NCBI GenBank assembly: GCA_913060615.1
Contig: CAJXUL010000010.1
Span: 1-32,746, forward strand
Direction: 5' to 3'
Origin: an uncultured Gammaproteobacteria bacterium
GTDB taxonomy: Bacteria; Pseudomonadota; Gammaproteobacteria; Pseudomonadales; Azotimanducaceae
Length of the DNA stretch: 32,746 nt
The notes under the pieces were generated by a model. It did not search any database, was not told where the DNA came from, and saw nothing but the letters and a program-made list of their open reading frames with translations. Shown in pieces: positions 16,513 through 26,746 of this stretch. The position numbers were made by a program, and so were the translations under genes. The first letter of the stretch is position 1. Each line of letters opens with the position of its first letter.

Positions 16513-18432
16513 CTAGGTCTGTTCCTCGACGGCGCGCCAAGCGGCGTCGAAAGCTGCATCCATGAGGGCTAATGCCTCGGAATCTGAATTAGCGATTGAA
16601 ATACGTCCAAACTGCGCCCGTCCAATCTCGTGAGGTGCTTGGCCTTTCTTCCACTCGGGGTCATCTAATGCGAGGTAGGGGTAGGCGTAGCCATGAGGAA
16701 TACGGTTTACCATGACGGCGAGAATGTCTTTTTCGTGGTCAAACCCTTGTGCCCCCATGAGTGCCTGTAGTTGGCTGCGAATTTGCGCTTCATAACTGGC
16801 AAAGGGCGTGGTGTAAATTTTATGTCGTCCTAGACGCAGCTGTTCGCGCCCAGTTAGGTTGCCCTTGGGGCCGGTCATCGGTGAATGCATCAAACACAAC
16901 ACCATGGGGTCATCTGGTCCGCGCGGGGGTTCGTAACCACCCACTGTCATAGTTGGGGCGCAGCTCACCCATTGAAATGTATCGTAGGGGCATTGGAAAA
17001 AGGTAGCGCCTAACTTTGCAAATGCGTGCCCATTTTCTAGCAGCACGCTGGCGTAAACGAAGGGCGTTTTCACACCGTAATTTAGGCCCTCTTTCTGGCG
17101 CTCAGGCATTTCCGGGCAGAGGTGGGGTATGAGGTTGTTGTAGCAGGCCAAGACACAGCTATTAGCCGTGACGCGAAGTGCCTTGCCCCCACTGACATAG
17201 TCCACTTCCACCCGTTTTTTCTCAACTTCGCGCACGCCAACCACAGTGCTATTAAGCCGCATTCGAGTGCTGCGCCCGTTTATGTCTAATTCGGAGTAGT
17301 CAAAGTGGGCGATAGCGACGTCTTCCGGACCCTGCATAGTTGGCGCAACGTCGGGGATAAGTTTCTGCGTGAGCAGTCTAGCGATAGAGGCATTGCCATC
17401 AGGAAACATGCGCACCTGTATAACGCTGTCGAGAATAGAGCCGCCTAACGAGGCCAAAGTCTTGCCAACCCAACCCATTGAATTTATACCGCTGGCGACG
17501 TTGCTGATTGCTTCTGCCACTGTGAGGTGCCAGCCAGAAACGCCGCCCATATGAACAATAACGGCATTCAGAATGGGGAGGGTTGATTCCTCAAGACCTA
17601 CCTTTTCCAAGAGGAATTGGTTGTAGCTGACGGTGTTTATATACCGCCATTTCTCGCTTAGGGACAAGCCTGCTAGGAAGTCTTGGGTGCCGCCGAAAAA
17701 AGCAATGAGCTTATCTTGTTCACTCCGTGCAATGGGCAGTTTGCGAACTGTGGAGGCATAGCCTTCACCGCCGAACATCGCCGCGAACCAGTTACCACCG
17801 ATGACCACGTGGCCGTTTGCGCCGGGCAGTGCAATGCCATTGTCTGCGTCAAACTTACCGGCCAGCACCATATCAGCCGGCGTTTGTTGGTCCATGGCGG
17901 CGATAAAATCCTCGTCGATGCCTATGTCATTCATCAGCTGGGCAGCTGTTTTGCTGTAATCATTTGGCGCTTCCAGATTCTGAGCGCCCCCTAAGCAGAG
18001 CATCATTCTGCCGTTGTGGTGAAATTCATTGCGCTTTGCGTGGCCGCCAAAGTCATCGTGATTATCAAGCAGCAGTATGCGTACGTCAGGCCCCATTTTT
18101 TTGCGGTAATACCAGGCGGTTGCCAAGCCACTCATACCCGCGCCGACGACCACTAAGTCATAGTGCTCACCTAGAGACTGGTACCGCGCGGGTTTTTCGC
18201 CGCGCCAAGCCAGTGCATGGGCGACCTCGAAAGAGCCTTTATGACTGCCGCGCATGCCAGTGAGGGTTGGCGGATAGTAAGTAGAAGGGGAGAGTGAGTT
18301 AGGCGCTGGGCTTGAGCCGTTTGGCGCTGCGGCTAACGCTTTTACGTCGGTGCCAAAACCTTGCAGAAGCAGACCACTGCCACCGATGGCCACGCCATTA
18401 AAAAAATCTCTACGGCCTATTTTTGTCGCCAT
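16513..18432 (-). CDS. TAT-exported FAD-dependent oxidoreductase (NAD(P)-binding / spermidine-dehydrogenase-like)
   Basis: MATKIGRRDFFNGVAIGGSGLLLQG (twin-Arg), YDLVVVGAGMSGLATAWYYRKKMGPDVRILLLDNHDDFGGHAKRNEF; start with GGAGATAAC upstream of ATG 18432 preferred over 18486. Confidence 0.83.
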   Translation of the reverse strand: MATKIGRRDFFNGVAIGGSGLLLQGFGTDVKALAAAPNGSSPAPNSLSPSTYYPPTLTGMRGSHKGSFEVAHALAWRGEKPARYQSLGEHYDLVVVGAGMSGLATAWYYRKKMGPDVRILLLDNHDDFGGHAKRNEFHHNGRMMLCLGGAQNLEAPNDYSKTAAQLMNDIGIDEDFIAAMDQQTPADMVLAGKFDADNGIALPGANGHVVIGGNWFAAMFGGEGYASTVRKLPIARSEQDKLIAFFGGTQDFLAGLSLSEKWRYINTVSYNQFLLEKVGLEESTLPILNAVIVHMGGVSGWHLTVAEAISNVASGINSMGWVGKTLASLGGSILDSVIQVRMFPDGNASIARLLTQKLIPDVAPTMQGPEDVAIAHFDYSELDINGRSTRMRLNSTVVGVREVEKKRVEVDYVSGGKALRVTANSCVLACYNNLIPHLCPEMPERQKEGLNYGVKTPFVYASVLLENGHAFAKLGATFFQCPYDTFQWVSCAPTMTVGGYEPPRGPDDPMVLCLMHSPMTGPKGNLTGREQLRLGRHKIYTTPFASYEAQIRSQLQALMGAQGFDHEKDILAVMVNRIPHGYAYPYLALDDPEWKKGQAPHEIGRAQFGRISIANSDSEALALMDAAFDAAWRAVEEQT

Positions 18433-18484
18433 TGTTATCTCCAAACACTTCCGTTGGTTAACATTTCTTTCTAAACGTCGCTTC

Positions 18485-18539
18485 ACATGTCACTTTACAT
18501 GTCGCTTGACAGGTTCTAGCATGTCGATTGACATGTCAA
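18485..18539. promoter_or_regulatory. Candidate operator array: four (A/G)CATGTC repeats, the last within palindrome TTGACATGTCAA
   Basis: ACATGTC at 18485 and 18497 (12-bp spacing), GCATGTC at 18519 and ACATGTC at 18531 (12-bp spacing); TTGACATGTCAA at 18528-18539, in the divergent FAD-oxidoreductase/TetR promoter region. Confidence 0.7.
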
Positions 18540-18558
18540 CTGTTGAGGTCTACCCACA

Positions 18559-19119
18559 TTGAGTGAGCGCAAAGAACAAATTTTGCAAACTGCCATCGAG
18601 ATAATTGCCGATGAGGGCTATAGCAGCCTGACCATGCGTGCCTTAGCCCGAGCAAACGGGCTGAAACTAGGTGCATTGCAATACCACTTTAAAACTTGGG
18701 AAGACATGATGAGGGCCTTGGTTGCTCAGATTGCAGGTCACTACCGGAAATCCTTTGACGCGATTCAAGTGGGTGGCGCGCCTACAGTGCGCGACTGTGC
18801 TTTGTTCTTGCTCAGTGAGCCAGCAACTGACGCCAAGTTAAGCGACAGGCTTTGGCCGCAGTTATGGGCGATGCAGCAAGTTGAGCCGCTGGTAGCCGAT
18901 TTGCTGGACGACGTTTATTCGGAATTTTTAACAACTTTCGAAAAAGCCCTCGCACTAGAGGGCAGTGAGGCACCTCGAGCAGAGGCGTTGGCGTTGCTGG
19001 CAATGTTAGAAACCGGATCGCTTTTTACCGGTAACGGTAGACGCTGGGAAAGTGATAGAGCGGATGTGAACGCCGTGGTGATGAAATTTATTGATGCCAG
19101 ATATGGAGAAAAACTTTGA
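18559..19119 (+). CDS. TetR/AcrR family transcriptional regulator
   Basis: SERKEQILQTAIEIIADEGYSSLTMRALARANGLKLGALQYHFKTWEDMMRALV; TTG start. Confidence 0.9.
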   Translation: MSERKEQILQTAIEIIADEGYSSLTMRALARANGLKLGALQYHFKTWEDMMRALVAQIAGHYRKSFDAIQVGGAPTVRDCALFLLSEPATDAKLSDRLWPQLWAMQQVEPLVADLLDDVYSEFLTTFEKALALEGSEAPRAEALALLAMLETGSLFTGNGRRWESDRADVNAVVMKFIDARYGEKL

Positions 19120-19862
19120 ACCTAACAACTTCTATTAACCACAGACTTAACTATTCAATATACAGGCTGGGTTTTTGGTCAGCGATTATTGCGATTGTGA
19201 CGGCGGTAGTTACAATGTTCACCCCACTGGACGTGCCAAGTGGTTTCACTGCTGAACATGGCGATCGCGTAGCGTGGTTGAATGCGAATCGAGGTGTTTT
19301 TATCGTCGGTTGGGTAAATCAAATTGTCGCAATGCTGAGTTTCTCTGGTGTGTTTTTTGCGCTCGCGTGGCGCATATTCGGTGATAGCTCGCTACGCGCC
19401 ATACTCGCGGCCATGGTTGTGCTGATGTCGGTTATGGCCTTTATCATCCCCAAGTTTATTGCCGTTTGGACGATCCCTCTACTGGCTGACGCCATTGCAA
19501 GTGGTGCAGCGAATGCTGATCTTGCGGATCCTTTGCTGCGGCTATTGAATGTCTCTGTACCCTTTTCTCTGTATACGTCTTTCGACTATCTGGGGTTCTG
19601 GCTCTATTCCGTGTTCGCCTTATTGGTCGCAGCGCCCCTCTATAGCGAGGCCTTGTCGCTGAAAGTTTGCTCCATATCCCTAGGCGTGTTCGGCGTTATT
19701 TATCAGTTAATGCTGTTGGCATTATGGCGTGGTGACATCGCTGCAGTAGACATTGAAGGCTACTTTCTCAGTGCAGCTGGGCTGTTGATGATCGCCGCGG
19801 TTGCCACGGTATTTCACTCAAAGGATGCGATGATATTGCTCAAGATTGAGGCCGGTAGCTGA
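19116..19862 (+). CDS. Hypothetical integral membrane protein
   Basis: 248 aa, multiple TM segments; start overlaps the stop of the TetR gene (TTGA), suggesting translational coupling. Confidence 0.75.
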   Translation: MNLTTSINHRLNYSIYRLGFWSAIIAIVTAVVTMFTPLDVPSGFTAEHGDRVAWLNANRGVFIVGWVNQIVAMLSFSGVFFALAWRIFGDSSLRAILAAMVVLMSVMAFIIPKFIAVWTIPLLADAIASGAANADLADPLLRLLNVSVPFSLYTSFDYLGFWLYSVFALLVAAPLYSEALSLKVCSISLGVFGVIYQLMLLALWRGDIAAVDIEGYFLSAAGLLMIAAVATVFHSKDAMILLKIEAGS

Positions 19863-20098
19863 GCGTCGAATTTGCTTTTACCCAACGGTAGCGCCCCCCA
19901 ATCTCAACGGATGTGAATGATTTGATTGGTTTATGCGCCGCTTTGATGGTTCGCTATAGGCGTTAACGCAGCTCACAACAGGTGAACGCATCGGTAGCGA
20001 ATTTGATGGTAAAACCTAAGCGCGCGTGCGTGCTAAAGACTTTGCTTTTTTTTTGACCCTGTAATAGCGTTATTGCAAATTGAGGGGAGATAAGCGGT

Positions 20099-21355
20099 TT
20101 GGCGCACGCAGAAAATACAGCGGAAAATAAAACAGAAAACCAATCTGAAACAAAGGTAGATAAACGCGGGGATCTACACGAGATTCCTACCGTTAATTGG
20201 CTAGATCTAGAAAGCAATCGCAACAAGTTCATGCAAGACCTGCGCTACGCGCTTTCGGAGTGCGGGTTTCTGGTCCTGACCAATGCTCCGGGACTAGATG
20301 AGGACTTTCAGCAACGCGCCTTTAAAGAAGTGCGTGGTTTTTTTAACGCACCTATGGACATTAAAAAGACAGCGCATATTTCCAATACCCCGTATTTTCG
20401 CGGCTATTCCCTGCCCACACCAGCAGATCGTGGTCAGGGCCAGGTGATTGAAAACTTTCAATACGGCTTTGAGCAGCAACCTGTGTGCGCCCATGACGAT
20501 ACCACTCAACCCATTCATAAACGGTTGTTTCGTGGGCCCAACACTTGGCCTAAGTCAGATTCAATGCTGGGCTTTCAACCGCTGATAGAAGATCTGAATC
20601 TTACCTATCACCGTTTGACTCACCAATTGGGAGAGCTGATTGTTGAGTCGCTGGGTGAAGATCCTGCGCAGTTTAGCGAGTATTTTGACTTTGATGACCC
20701 AGACCTTGCGGCCAGCCTAAACCATAACTTCAGCATGGATGTGTTTACAGAAGAAGCACAAGAACAAGTGCGCACCTCATACGAGCAGTTCGACAGCAAA
20801 ACTGTTGGCGCGCATATAGATGGCCCGCCGTTTGTCGCGCTATTGATTAATGACCGCCCCGGTTTACAGGTGGTGGCGGGTGAGGGCCGTTGGATGGATG
20901 CGCCTGTCACTTGCCGTACGGCACCTGGAGACTATTCCGTGCCGGTCATTCCCGGATCTGTGATTGTTAACACCGGCGGTACGCTGATGCATTTAAGCGA
21001 AGGGCGCTACTCCGCCACGCTGCACCGGGTCAACACCACGCTCATTCCCAAAGGGGAGACGCGGGTGTCTATGCCTTACTTCTTGCTGCCAAAGATGGAA
21101 GGCGACCTAATACCCTTCGGCAAATCTAAGGTTTCTGTTGAGGGAGCGGCGGGTTACAAGGCTGGACGTGATCGTGGCGCTAATGCCTGTGTGAATAGAA
21201 TGGGCACCTTCCCACAGGTGACGCGTCGCTGGTGGGTGGAGGAGTTTAAAGAGTTGAGCGAACAGCAGCGCGAGGAGGTAGAAGCTGAAACAGCAGCGGC
21301 TTATAGCTTGGCGGCGCAGCGCGGCAAGCGTTATAAAGAAAGCGCCAGTAAATAG
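20099..21355 (+). CDS. Fe(II)/2-oxoglutarate-dependent oxygenase, isopenicillin-N-synthase-like family
   Basis: DLHEIPTVNWLDLES, SECGFLVLTNAPGLDE, HIDGPPFVALLINDRPGLQV (HxD), SATLHRVNT (distal His). TTG start after GAGGGGAG. Confidence 0.85.
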   Translation: MAHAENTAENKTENQSETKVDKRGDLHEIPTVNWLDLESNRNKFMQDLRYALSECGFLVLTNAPGLDEDFQQRAFKEVRGFFNAPMDIKKTAHISNTPYFRGYSLPTPADRGQGQVIENFQYGFEQQPVCAHDDTTQPIHKRLFRGPNTWPKSDSMLGFQPLIEDLNLTYHRLTHQLGELIVESLGEDPAQFSEYFDFDDPDLAASLNHNFSMDVFTEEAQEQVRTSYEQFDSKTVGAHIDGPPFVALLINDRPGLQVVAGEGRWMDAPVTCRTAPGDYSVPVIPGSVIVNTGGTLMHLSEGRYSATLHRVNTTLIPKGETRVSMPYFLLPKMEGDLIPFGKSKVSVEGAAGYKAGRDRGANACVNRMGTFPQVTRRWWVEEFKELSEQQREEVEAETAAAYSLAAQRGKRYKESASK

Positions 21356-21434
21356 TTTTTAAGAAGCCTGTAAGAAGTTTTTAGGTAGCTGTTAAGTAGC
21401 TTTCGCCAAACACCAAACTCGGGGAGATCTAAGT

Positions 21435-22193
21435 ATGAGCACAAGCGAAAACACAGCTTTTTGGATAGTCACAGGTGCGGCGTCGGGTATCGGCGCGGCG
21501 GTTGTCAGAGCTGCAAGACACACTGGCGTCAATGTACTTGCCCTAGATGTAGATGAAGCAAAAGGTTTAGCCCTGGCCAGTGAGACCGGCGCGCTGTTCA
21601 GGCGCTGTGACATCAGTGATATGGCGCAGTGGCAGCAGTTGGTTGAGTTTCTCAACGCTGCTAAGACAGAGTTCGGGTCGCCAACACATATCCATTTGAA
21701 TGCAGGCATTCAGATTGCGCCCCCAGACGCGCCGCTGTCTGAATATCAATTAGAAGCGGTAACCCTTGAGCGCTACAGACGCATGATGAGCGTTAATGTG
21801 GACGGCGTGGTGTTTGGTTTGCAGTCACTTCTACCGCTCTTGTCTCCAGGCGCGGCCATTGTTGTGACCGCATCCCTTGCCGGTGTAACCCCTTATTCTG
21901 TAGACCCGCTATACGCCATGAGTAAGCACGCGGTAGTAGGCTTGGTGCGCAGCCTAGCGCCAGAGCTAGCAACGCGCGGTATCAACATTCACGCCCTATG
22001 CCCTGGCGCAGTGGATACTCCAATTATCCCCCATGCGCAAAAAACCGAGGATGCTCGCTTCATGTCCCCCGAGGCGTTAGCCATAGATGTGATAGAGCTA
22101 ATGACGGAAATGGAGAGCGGTAAAAGTTGGATCAGATTGAGCGAGACTAAACCGCGCTACGTGATCCGTGCGCCCGGAGACAAAACAGCTTAA
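21435..22193 (+). CDS. Short-chain dehydrogenase/reductase (SDR)
   Basis: TGAASGIGAAVVRAA Rossmann motif, SLAGVTPYSVDPLYAMSKHAV (YxxxK), CPGAVDTP. Confidence 0.93.
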   Translation: MSTSENTAFWIVTGAASGIGAAVVRAARHTGVNVLALDVDEAKGLALASETGALFRRCDISDMAQWQQLVEFLNAAKTEFGSPTHIHLNAGIQIAPPDAPLSEYQLEAVTLERYRRMMSVNVDGVVFGLQSLLPLLSPGAAIVVTASLAGVTPYSVDPLYAMSKHAVVGLVRSLAPELATRGINIHALCPGAVDTPIIPHAQKTEDARFMSPEALAIDVIELMTEMESGKSWIRLSETKPRYVIRAPGDKTA

Positions 22194-22204
22194 GGAGAAT
22201 TCAC

Positions 22205-22789
22205 ATGTCTGTATTAAAAATAGCAGCAGTTTTTTCAGATAAAGCAGTAGCAGCAGAAGTGGCCGGTTTAAGCCAAAGCCTTATGTTTGAGGCCTCCGTT
22301 GATGACACCCAGCACTTACCCTTTGCGGCGCTTGTGCTCGGCGCTTCTCCAAACCTTATGGATTTTCAGGTCCGCGCAGATGTGGGTTTATACCTAGTCA
22401 GCGAGCGCACCCTAAAAAATCAGCCTCTGAGCACCCTCAATCCAGACCAGTTGCCGGTTAGTGTGGGTGTCTTTCCAATGGTAGCCAGTCCTCAAATTGG
22501 CCCCAAGGCTGCGGACAAGCATTGGCATGAGCAGCATGGGGTGCTCGCACTACAGGTGCATACCGCCATGACCCATTATTACCAGCTAACAGTTATGCAT
22601 AGATTTTTTGGCGCGCACTGGAACGGCTTGGCCCTTTGCTGCTTCGAAAGCGAATACGACCTGCGCAATAAATTTTATAATTCAGCAGAAGGCAAACAGC
22701 GGGTTGCAGAAGACGTGCTCAAATTTGCGGATACAAAAAATTCTCCGCGCCGTGTTGTCACCCGCCTGACGAGCAATTCTGTAATTTAG
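22205..22789 (+). CDS. Hypothetical protein, possibly EthD / dimeric alpha-beta-barrel-like
   Basis: ADKHWHEQHGVLALQVHTAMTHYYQLTVMHRFFG resembles EthD-type segments; between SDR and BVMO genes on the same strand. Confidence 0.65.
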   Translation: MSVLKIAAVFSDKAVAAEVAGLSQSLMFEASVDDTQHLPFAALVLGASPNLMDFQVRADVGLYLVSERTLKNQPLSTLNPDQLPVSVGVFPMVASPQIGPKAADKHWHEQHGVLALQVHTAMTHYYQLTVMHRFFGAHWNGLALCCFESEYDLRNKFYNSAEGKQRVAEDVLKFADTKNSPRRVVTRLTSNSVI

Positions 22790-22888
22790 CGGTCTGCTTT
22801 GTGGATAGGCAGCAGGGTTGGCGCGAGGCTGTTTTTTAGATACCTTCCCTACTTGGAAAAAAACAGCAATTTGTAAGTAGGGGACTTC

Positions 22889-24766
22889 ATGAACGCCAAG
22901 AGCTTTAACTTTGATCCAGAGGCATTGGGCCGTAAATACCAAGAAGAGAGAGACAAGCGAGTTAGGGTAGATGGCAACGACCAATACCAAGAGGTGACTG
23001 GTGAGTTCGCCTACTTTGTTGAAGACCCCTATATTAATAGTGAACTTAAGCGCGAGGCCATTGAGGAAGAGGTAGAAGTGGTCATTATTGGTGGTGGTTT
23101 TGGCGGCATGCTAGCAGCAGCCAGACTCCGCGAAGCGGGTATAAATGACTTCAGAATTATCGAAAAAGGCGGCGACTTTGGCGGTACCTGGTATTGGAAC
23201 CGCTACCCAGGTGCGTCCTGCGACATCGAGTCTTACGTATATTTTCCGCTGTTAGAAAACACCGGGTTTGTGCCCAAGCAAAAATATACCAACGCACCAG
23301 AAACTCTAGAATACTGCCGCGTGATCGCCAAGAAATACGCGCTGCACGATGGCGCGCTGCTACAAACATTGGTCACCTCCACAGACTGGGATGAGTCTCA
23401 GGGCCGTTGGATAGTATCAACGGACCGACAAGACACCCTTAAAGCGCGCTTTGTCGTGCACTCTAACGGTCCGTTGAACAGGCCCAAGCTGCCAGCCATA
23501 AAAGGCATCAGCGACTTTAAAGGCCACACCTTTCATACCAGTAGATGGGATTACGCTTACACCGGTGGCGACGCCTATGGCGGCCTGACCGGTCTAGCGG
23601 ACAAGCGCGTGGCAGTGATCGGCACCGGCGCAACCGCCGTGCAATGCGTGCCTCACGTAGGCGCATCCGCCGAACACCTGTACGTATTTCAGCGCACGCC
23701 ATCTTCTATCGATGTGCGCAATAACAAACCTACAGATCCCAACTGGATGCAGGAGCAGGCGCCAGGGTGGCACGATGAAAGACGCCGCAATTTTGAATCC
23801 ATTATGGTTGGCGGAGTCGTTAAGGAAGACCTTGTGTCAGACGGTTGGACCGAAGCGTTCCGTCTGCTCTTTGGCAATTTGCAAGACAAGGCCCCTTCAA
23901 AAGCGCGCATGGCGCTTTGGGCGTTGACATCAGTTGCATCAGTAGAGCGTTACAAACAGGGCTTTAAGCCGTATATGACCAAGAAAGTCACCGACTACAT
24001 GGACCTAGCTAGAGAAATGGAATTGGCCGACTACCAAAAAATGGAAGGCGTGCGTGCACGCGCAGATCAAGTAGTTGAAGACGAGCAAACCGCAGAGGCA
24101 TTAAAGCCATACTATCGTCAGTTCTGTAAGCGCCCCTGTTTCCATGACGAATACCTACCCACCTTCAATTTACCCAATGTCTCGCTAGTGAATACAGACG
24201 GCAAAGGGGTAGATCAAATTACCGCAGACGGCATCATCTTTAACGGTAAAGAGTACAAGGTAGATTGCATTATTTTTGCCACCGGCTTTGAGGTGGGTAC
24301 GGACTATGCACGCAGAGCCGGATATCAGATCAACGGTGTTGCTGGGCAATCTATATCGGAAAAATGGGCGGACGGTCTGTCCACATTTCATGGCATGCAC
24401 ACCAAAGGATTCCCTAACGCGTTTTTCTTTGGGCCCGCGCAATCAGGGTTTACTGCAACCTACACCTATTCGTTAGATGAGCAGAGTGTGCACCTTGCGC
24501 ATATTTTGACCGTGGCTGGGGAGAAGGGTGCAAAGCGCATTGAAGCCAGTGAAATCGCAGAAAAAGCTTGGGTACAAACGATTATTGAGAAAGCGCGGCT
24601 CACCGCAGACTTCCAAGCAAAGTGCACGCCCGGGTATTACAACAATGAAGGTAAAGGCAATGCTAAGCCGCAGAACAATATGTATGGCGGTGGACCCATT
24701 GAGTTTTTTGGGCTGATGAAAAAATGGCGCAGCAAAGGTGATTTGAAAGGCCTAGAGCTGAGTTAG
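22889..24766 (+). CDS. Flavin-containing / Baeyer-Villiger-type monooxygenase
   Basis: VVIIGGGFGGMLAAARLREAGI, GGDFGGTWYWNRYPGASCDIESY, FKGHTFHTSRWDY (BVMO fingerprint variant), VIGTGATAVQ. Confidence 0.93.
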   Translation: MNAKSFNFDPEALGRKYQEERDKRVRVDGNDQYQEVTGEFAYFVEDPYINSELKREAIEEEVEVVIIGGGFGGMLAAARLREAGINDFRIIEKGGDFGGTWYWNRYPGASCDIESYVYFPLLENTGFVPKQKYTNAPETLEYCRVIAKKYALHDGALLQTLVTSTDWDESQGRWIVSTDRQDTLKARFVVHSNGPLNRPKLPAIKGISDFKGHTFHTSRWDYAYTGGDAYGGLTGLADKRVAVIGTGATAVQCVPHVGASAEHLYVFQRTPSSIDVRNNKPTDPNWMQEQAPGWHDERRRNFESIMVGGVVKEDLVSDGWTEAFRLLFGNLQDKAPSKARMALWALTSVASVERYKQGFKPYMTKKVTDYMDLAREMELADYQKMEGVRARADQVVEDEQTAEALKPYYRQFCKRPCFHDEYLPTFNLPNVSLVNTDGKGVDQITADGIIFNGKEYKVDCIIFATGFEVGTDYARRAGYQINGVAGQSISEKWADGLSTFHGMHTKGFPNAFFFGPAQSGFTATYTYSLDEQSVHLAHILTVAGEKGAKRIEASEIAEKAWVQTIIEKARLTADFQAKCTPGYYNNEGKGNAKPQNNMYGGGPIEFFGLMKKWRSKGDLKGLELS

Positions 24767-24797
24767 GGTCCCAACTAAGTGCATAAATAGAAGGTCA

Positions 24798-24822
24798 ATC
24801 TGCGCAGGCTGTCTGCGCAGAT
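24798..24822. terminator. Perfect 10-bp hairpin ATCTGCGCAG-GCTGT-CTGCGCAGAT after the BVMO gene
   Basis: Read directly; intergenic; no clear T-run. Confidence 0.5.
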
Positions 24823-24883
24823 CTTAAAATTCATTAAACTTCTCTAAACGCCGCTTTCACAAAGGCGTGTGTATGTTGCTGTG

Positions 24884-25444
24884 ATGAAAATCACAAAAAT
24901 GTTGCTCATTATGTCTTTGCTTGTAACCACCCTCGCAGGCGCTGTAGCCAATACGACAAAAGAAATTCTGCTCACCTCATTCGACACGCAATCTGCGGAT
25001 TTAGCCTGGCGTGTGGTCAACGATGGCGTGATGGGTGGCCGCTCAAGCAGCGACTTTAACCTTGCGGACGGTGTACTCACGTTCAGCGGCGTGACCAATA
25101 CCAACGGCGGTGGCTTTGCCTCCATTCGTAGTGGCTTGATGGACTTTAGCTTAGCTGGGTTCACCCATTTCGCGCTGCGCGTGCGCACGGATGGTCGCTC
25201 TTACACATTACTGCTGCGGCCACAAAATCAGCGCATTTCTTACCGTATGGATTTTCTAACTCAACCAGGCCAATGGCAGGAAGTTGTATTGCCTATTGAG
25301 CAGTTTCAGGCCAGTTGGCGTGGTCGTAAACTTAACGAGCCGCCCATTGATCCAGCGAATATTGAACAAGTGGGTATTATGATCTCCGATGGCCGTGACG
25401 GCGACTTCAACTTCGAGATAGATTGGCTACAAGCACGCAGATAG
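24884..25444 (+). CDS. CIA30 family protein with predicted signal peptide
   Basis: MKITKMLLIMSLLVTTLAGAVA leader; WRVVNDGVMGGRSSSDFNLADGVLTFSGVTNTNGGGFASIRS and LRPQNQRISYRMDF typical of CIA30. Confidence 0.85.
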   Translation: MKITKMLLIMSLLVTTLAGAVANTTKEILLTSFDTQSADLAWRVVNDGVMGGRSSSDFNLADGVLTFSGVTNTNGGGFASIRSGLMDFSLAGFTHFALRVRTDGRSYTLLLRPQNQRISYRMDFLTQPGQWQEVVLPIEQFQASWRGRKLNEPPIDPANIEQVGIMISDGRDGDFNFEIDWLQARR

Positions 25445-25501
25445 CCTAGGGCCATTCGCTTCGTCGTTATGCAAATAGTATCTGCGCTGGTTTTCAGCCC
25501 G

Positions 25502-26746
25502 TCAGCTTGCCGTTCTGGTCAGTTGAGGTGGAAACCAATCACAACTAATGACTTGCTCGTGTCCCTCATAAACGCGCATGCCCAGTAGATAAGGTCCGCT
25601 GGGTACTGGCAGCCAGTTAGCAATCTCTAAAGGTCGCTCTGCACTCAAGGTAATAGTTAGGCTGCCGTCAGCATCATAAACAAGTCCGGGCGTGCGGTCG
25701 CTAATAGACCAGCGATCTATTTCGTTTTCTACCAAATACATGTCACTGCCGTAAGCCGTTAACGACCAAAAAGCGCTGCATGGTGGCATGGCGTTGGCTG
25801 CAAATCTGAGTTGCAGTGGGCGAGTGCCGTCGAGTTTTTCTTGCTCAGAGTCATGCTGCGCTACATAAGATCTGTTTTCTATGGCTTGGTGACCACCCAG
25901 GCCAAATTTGGCACCTGCTGCTCGGCGCTCTATATCTGTGCCAAAACCTTCAGCGCTGCGGCCGGTACTCCAACCGTTTTTGCTGACATTGTCGGCTTGG
26001 TTAAGACCAACAATATGCCGCTCTCCCTCAATTATGCCAGCAATCAACACTTCCTCAGAAACGCTGGAAGGATTGTCAACTATGGCCTGTGCCCCGGGCG
26101 ATAGTTGCGGATGCCAAGGTGCCGGTGGGTCTATGTCTATATAGGTTTTCAGCTCGCTGTAAAAGTCCACGCCAGATTTTGCAATAGACGTTGCACGACC
26201 AGCGCGCTCAGTGCGCTGATTAGGGTGGTTACTGGGGGCGGTCACTTGGATGCTGCGTTGCAGATTTCGCGCTGTGTCTATGTCCTCTGGAGATTCCACC
26301 AGCACCCTAATAATGACCCAAGCGGTAGGTGTGCCAATAGTCACTACATCGCCGTCGTCGTTAGCAGGTGGGGTTGTTGGGTCTAATGTCACCCGCACCC
26401 GTGTGCCCGCCACGCCGTGGTGTCTGCGGCAAACGTAGGCAACGTTTGTGTAGCCGTCTAAGACCATTACATTCCAGTATCTGTCCGGGTGGTCCATTGC
26501 TGGCACGTCAATGCTTAGGTCGCCATGTTGCAGGTCATACCACGCTGACGAATAGAGCGTGTCGTTGTTGGGTACAACAATAGCGCGATCGTTAGGGGTT
26601 GCCAAATCGTTAACGTGATTCATGCTGCCGGTGTCTGTCTTTGAGCAAAGCAACAATCTAGTGCGGTGCACAGACACCAGTGGAAAGCCCCAAACATAGG
26701 CTTCAGCGGCGGGGGGAAGTGTGTCTGGCTTGGCGGAGTTAGTCAT
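25502..26746 (-). CDS. DUF1254/DUF1214 domain-containing protein
   Basis: AYVWGFPLVSVHRTR, VVPNNDTLYSSAWYDLQHGDLSIDVPAMDHPDRYWNVMVLDGYTNV, FWSLTAYGSDMYLVENEIDRWSISDRT. Confidence 0.9.
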   Translation of the reverse strand: MTNSAKPDTLPPAAEAYVWGFPLVSVHRTRLLLCSKTDTGSMNHVNDLATPNDRAIVVPNNDTLYSSAWYDLQHGDLSIDVPAMDHPDRYWNVMVLDGYTNVAYVCRRHHGVAGTRVRVTLDPTTPPANDDGDVVTIGTPTAWVIIRVLVESPEDIDTARNLQRSIQVTAPSNHPNQRTERAGRATSIAKSGVDFYSELKTYIDIDPPAPWHPQLSPGAQAIVDNPSSVSEEVLIAGIIEGERHIVGLNQADNVSKNGWSTGRSAEGFGTDIERRAAGAKFGLGGHQAIENRSYVAQHDSEQEKLDGTRPLQLRFAANAMPPCSAFWSLTAYGSDMYLVENEIDRWSISDRTPGLVYDADGSLTITLSAERPLEIANWLPVPSGPYLLGMRVYEGHEQVISCDWFPPQLTRTAS

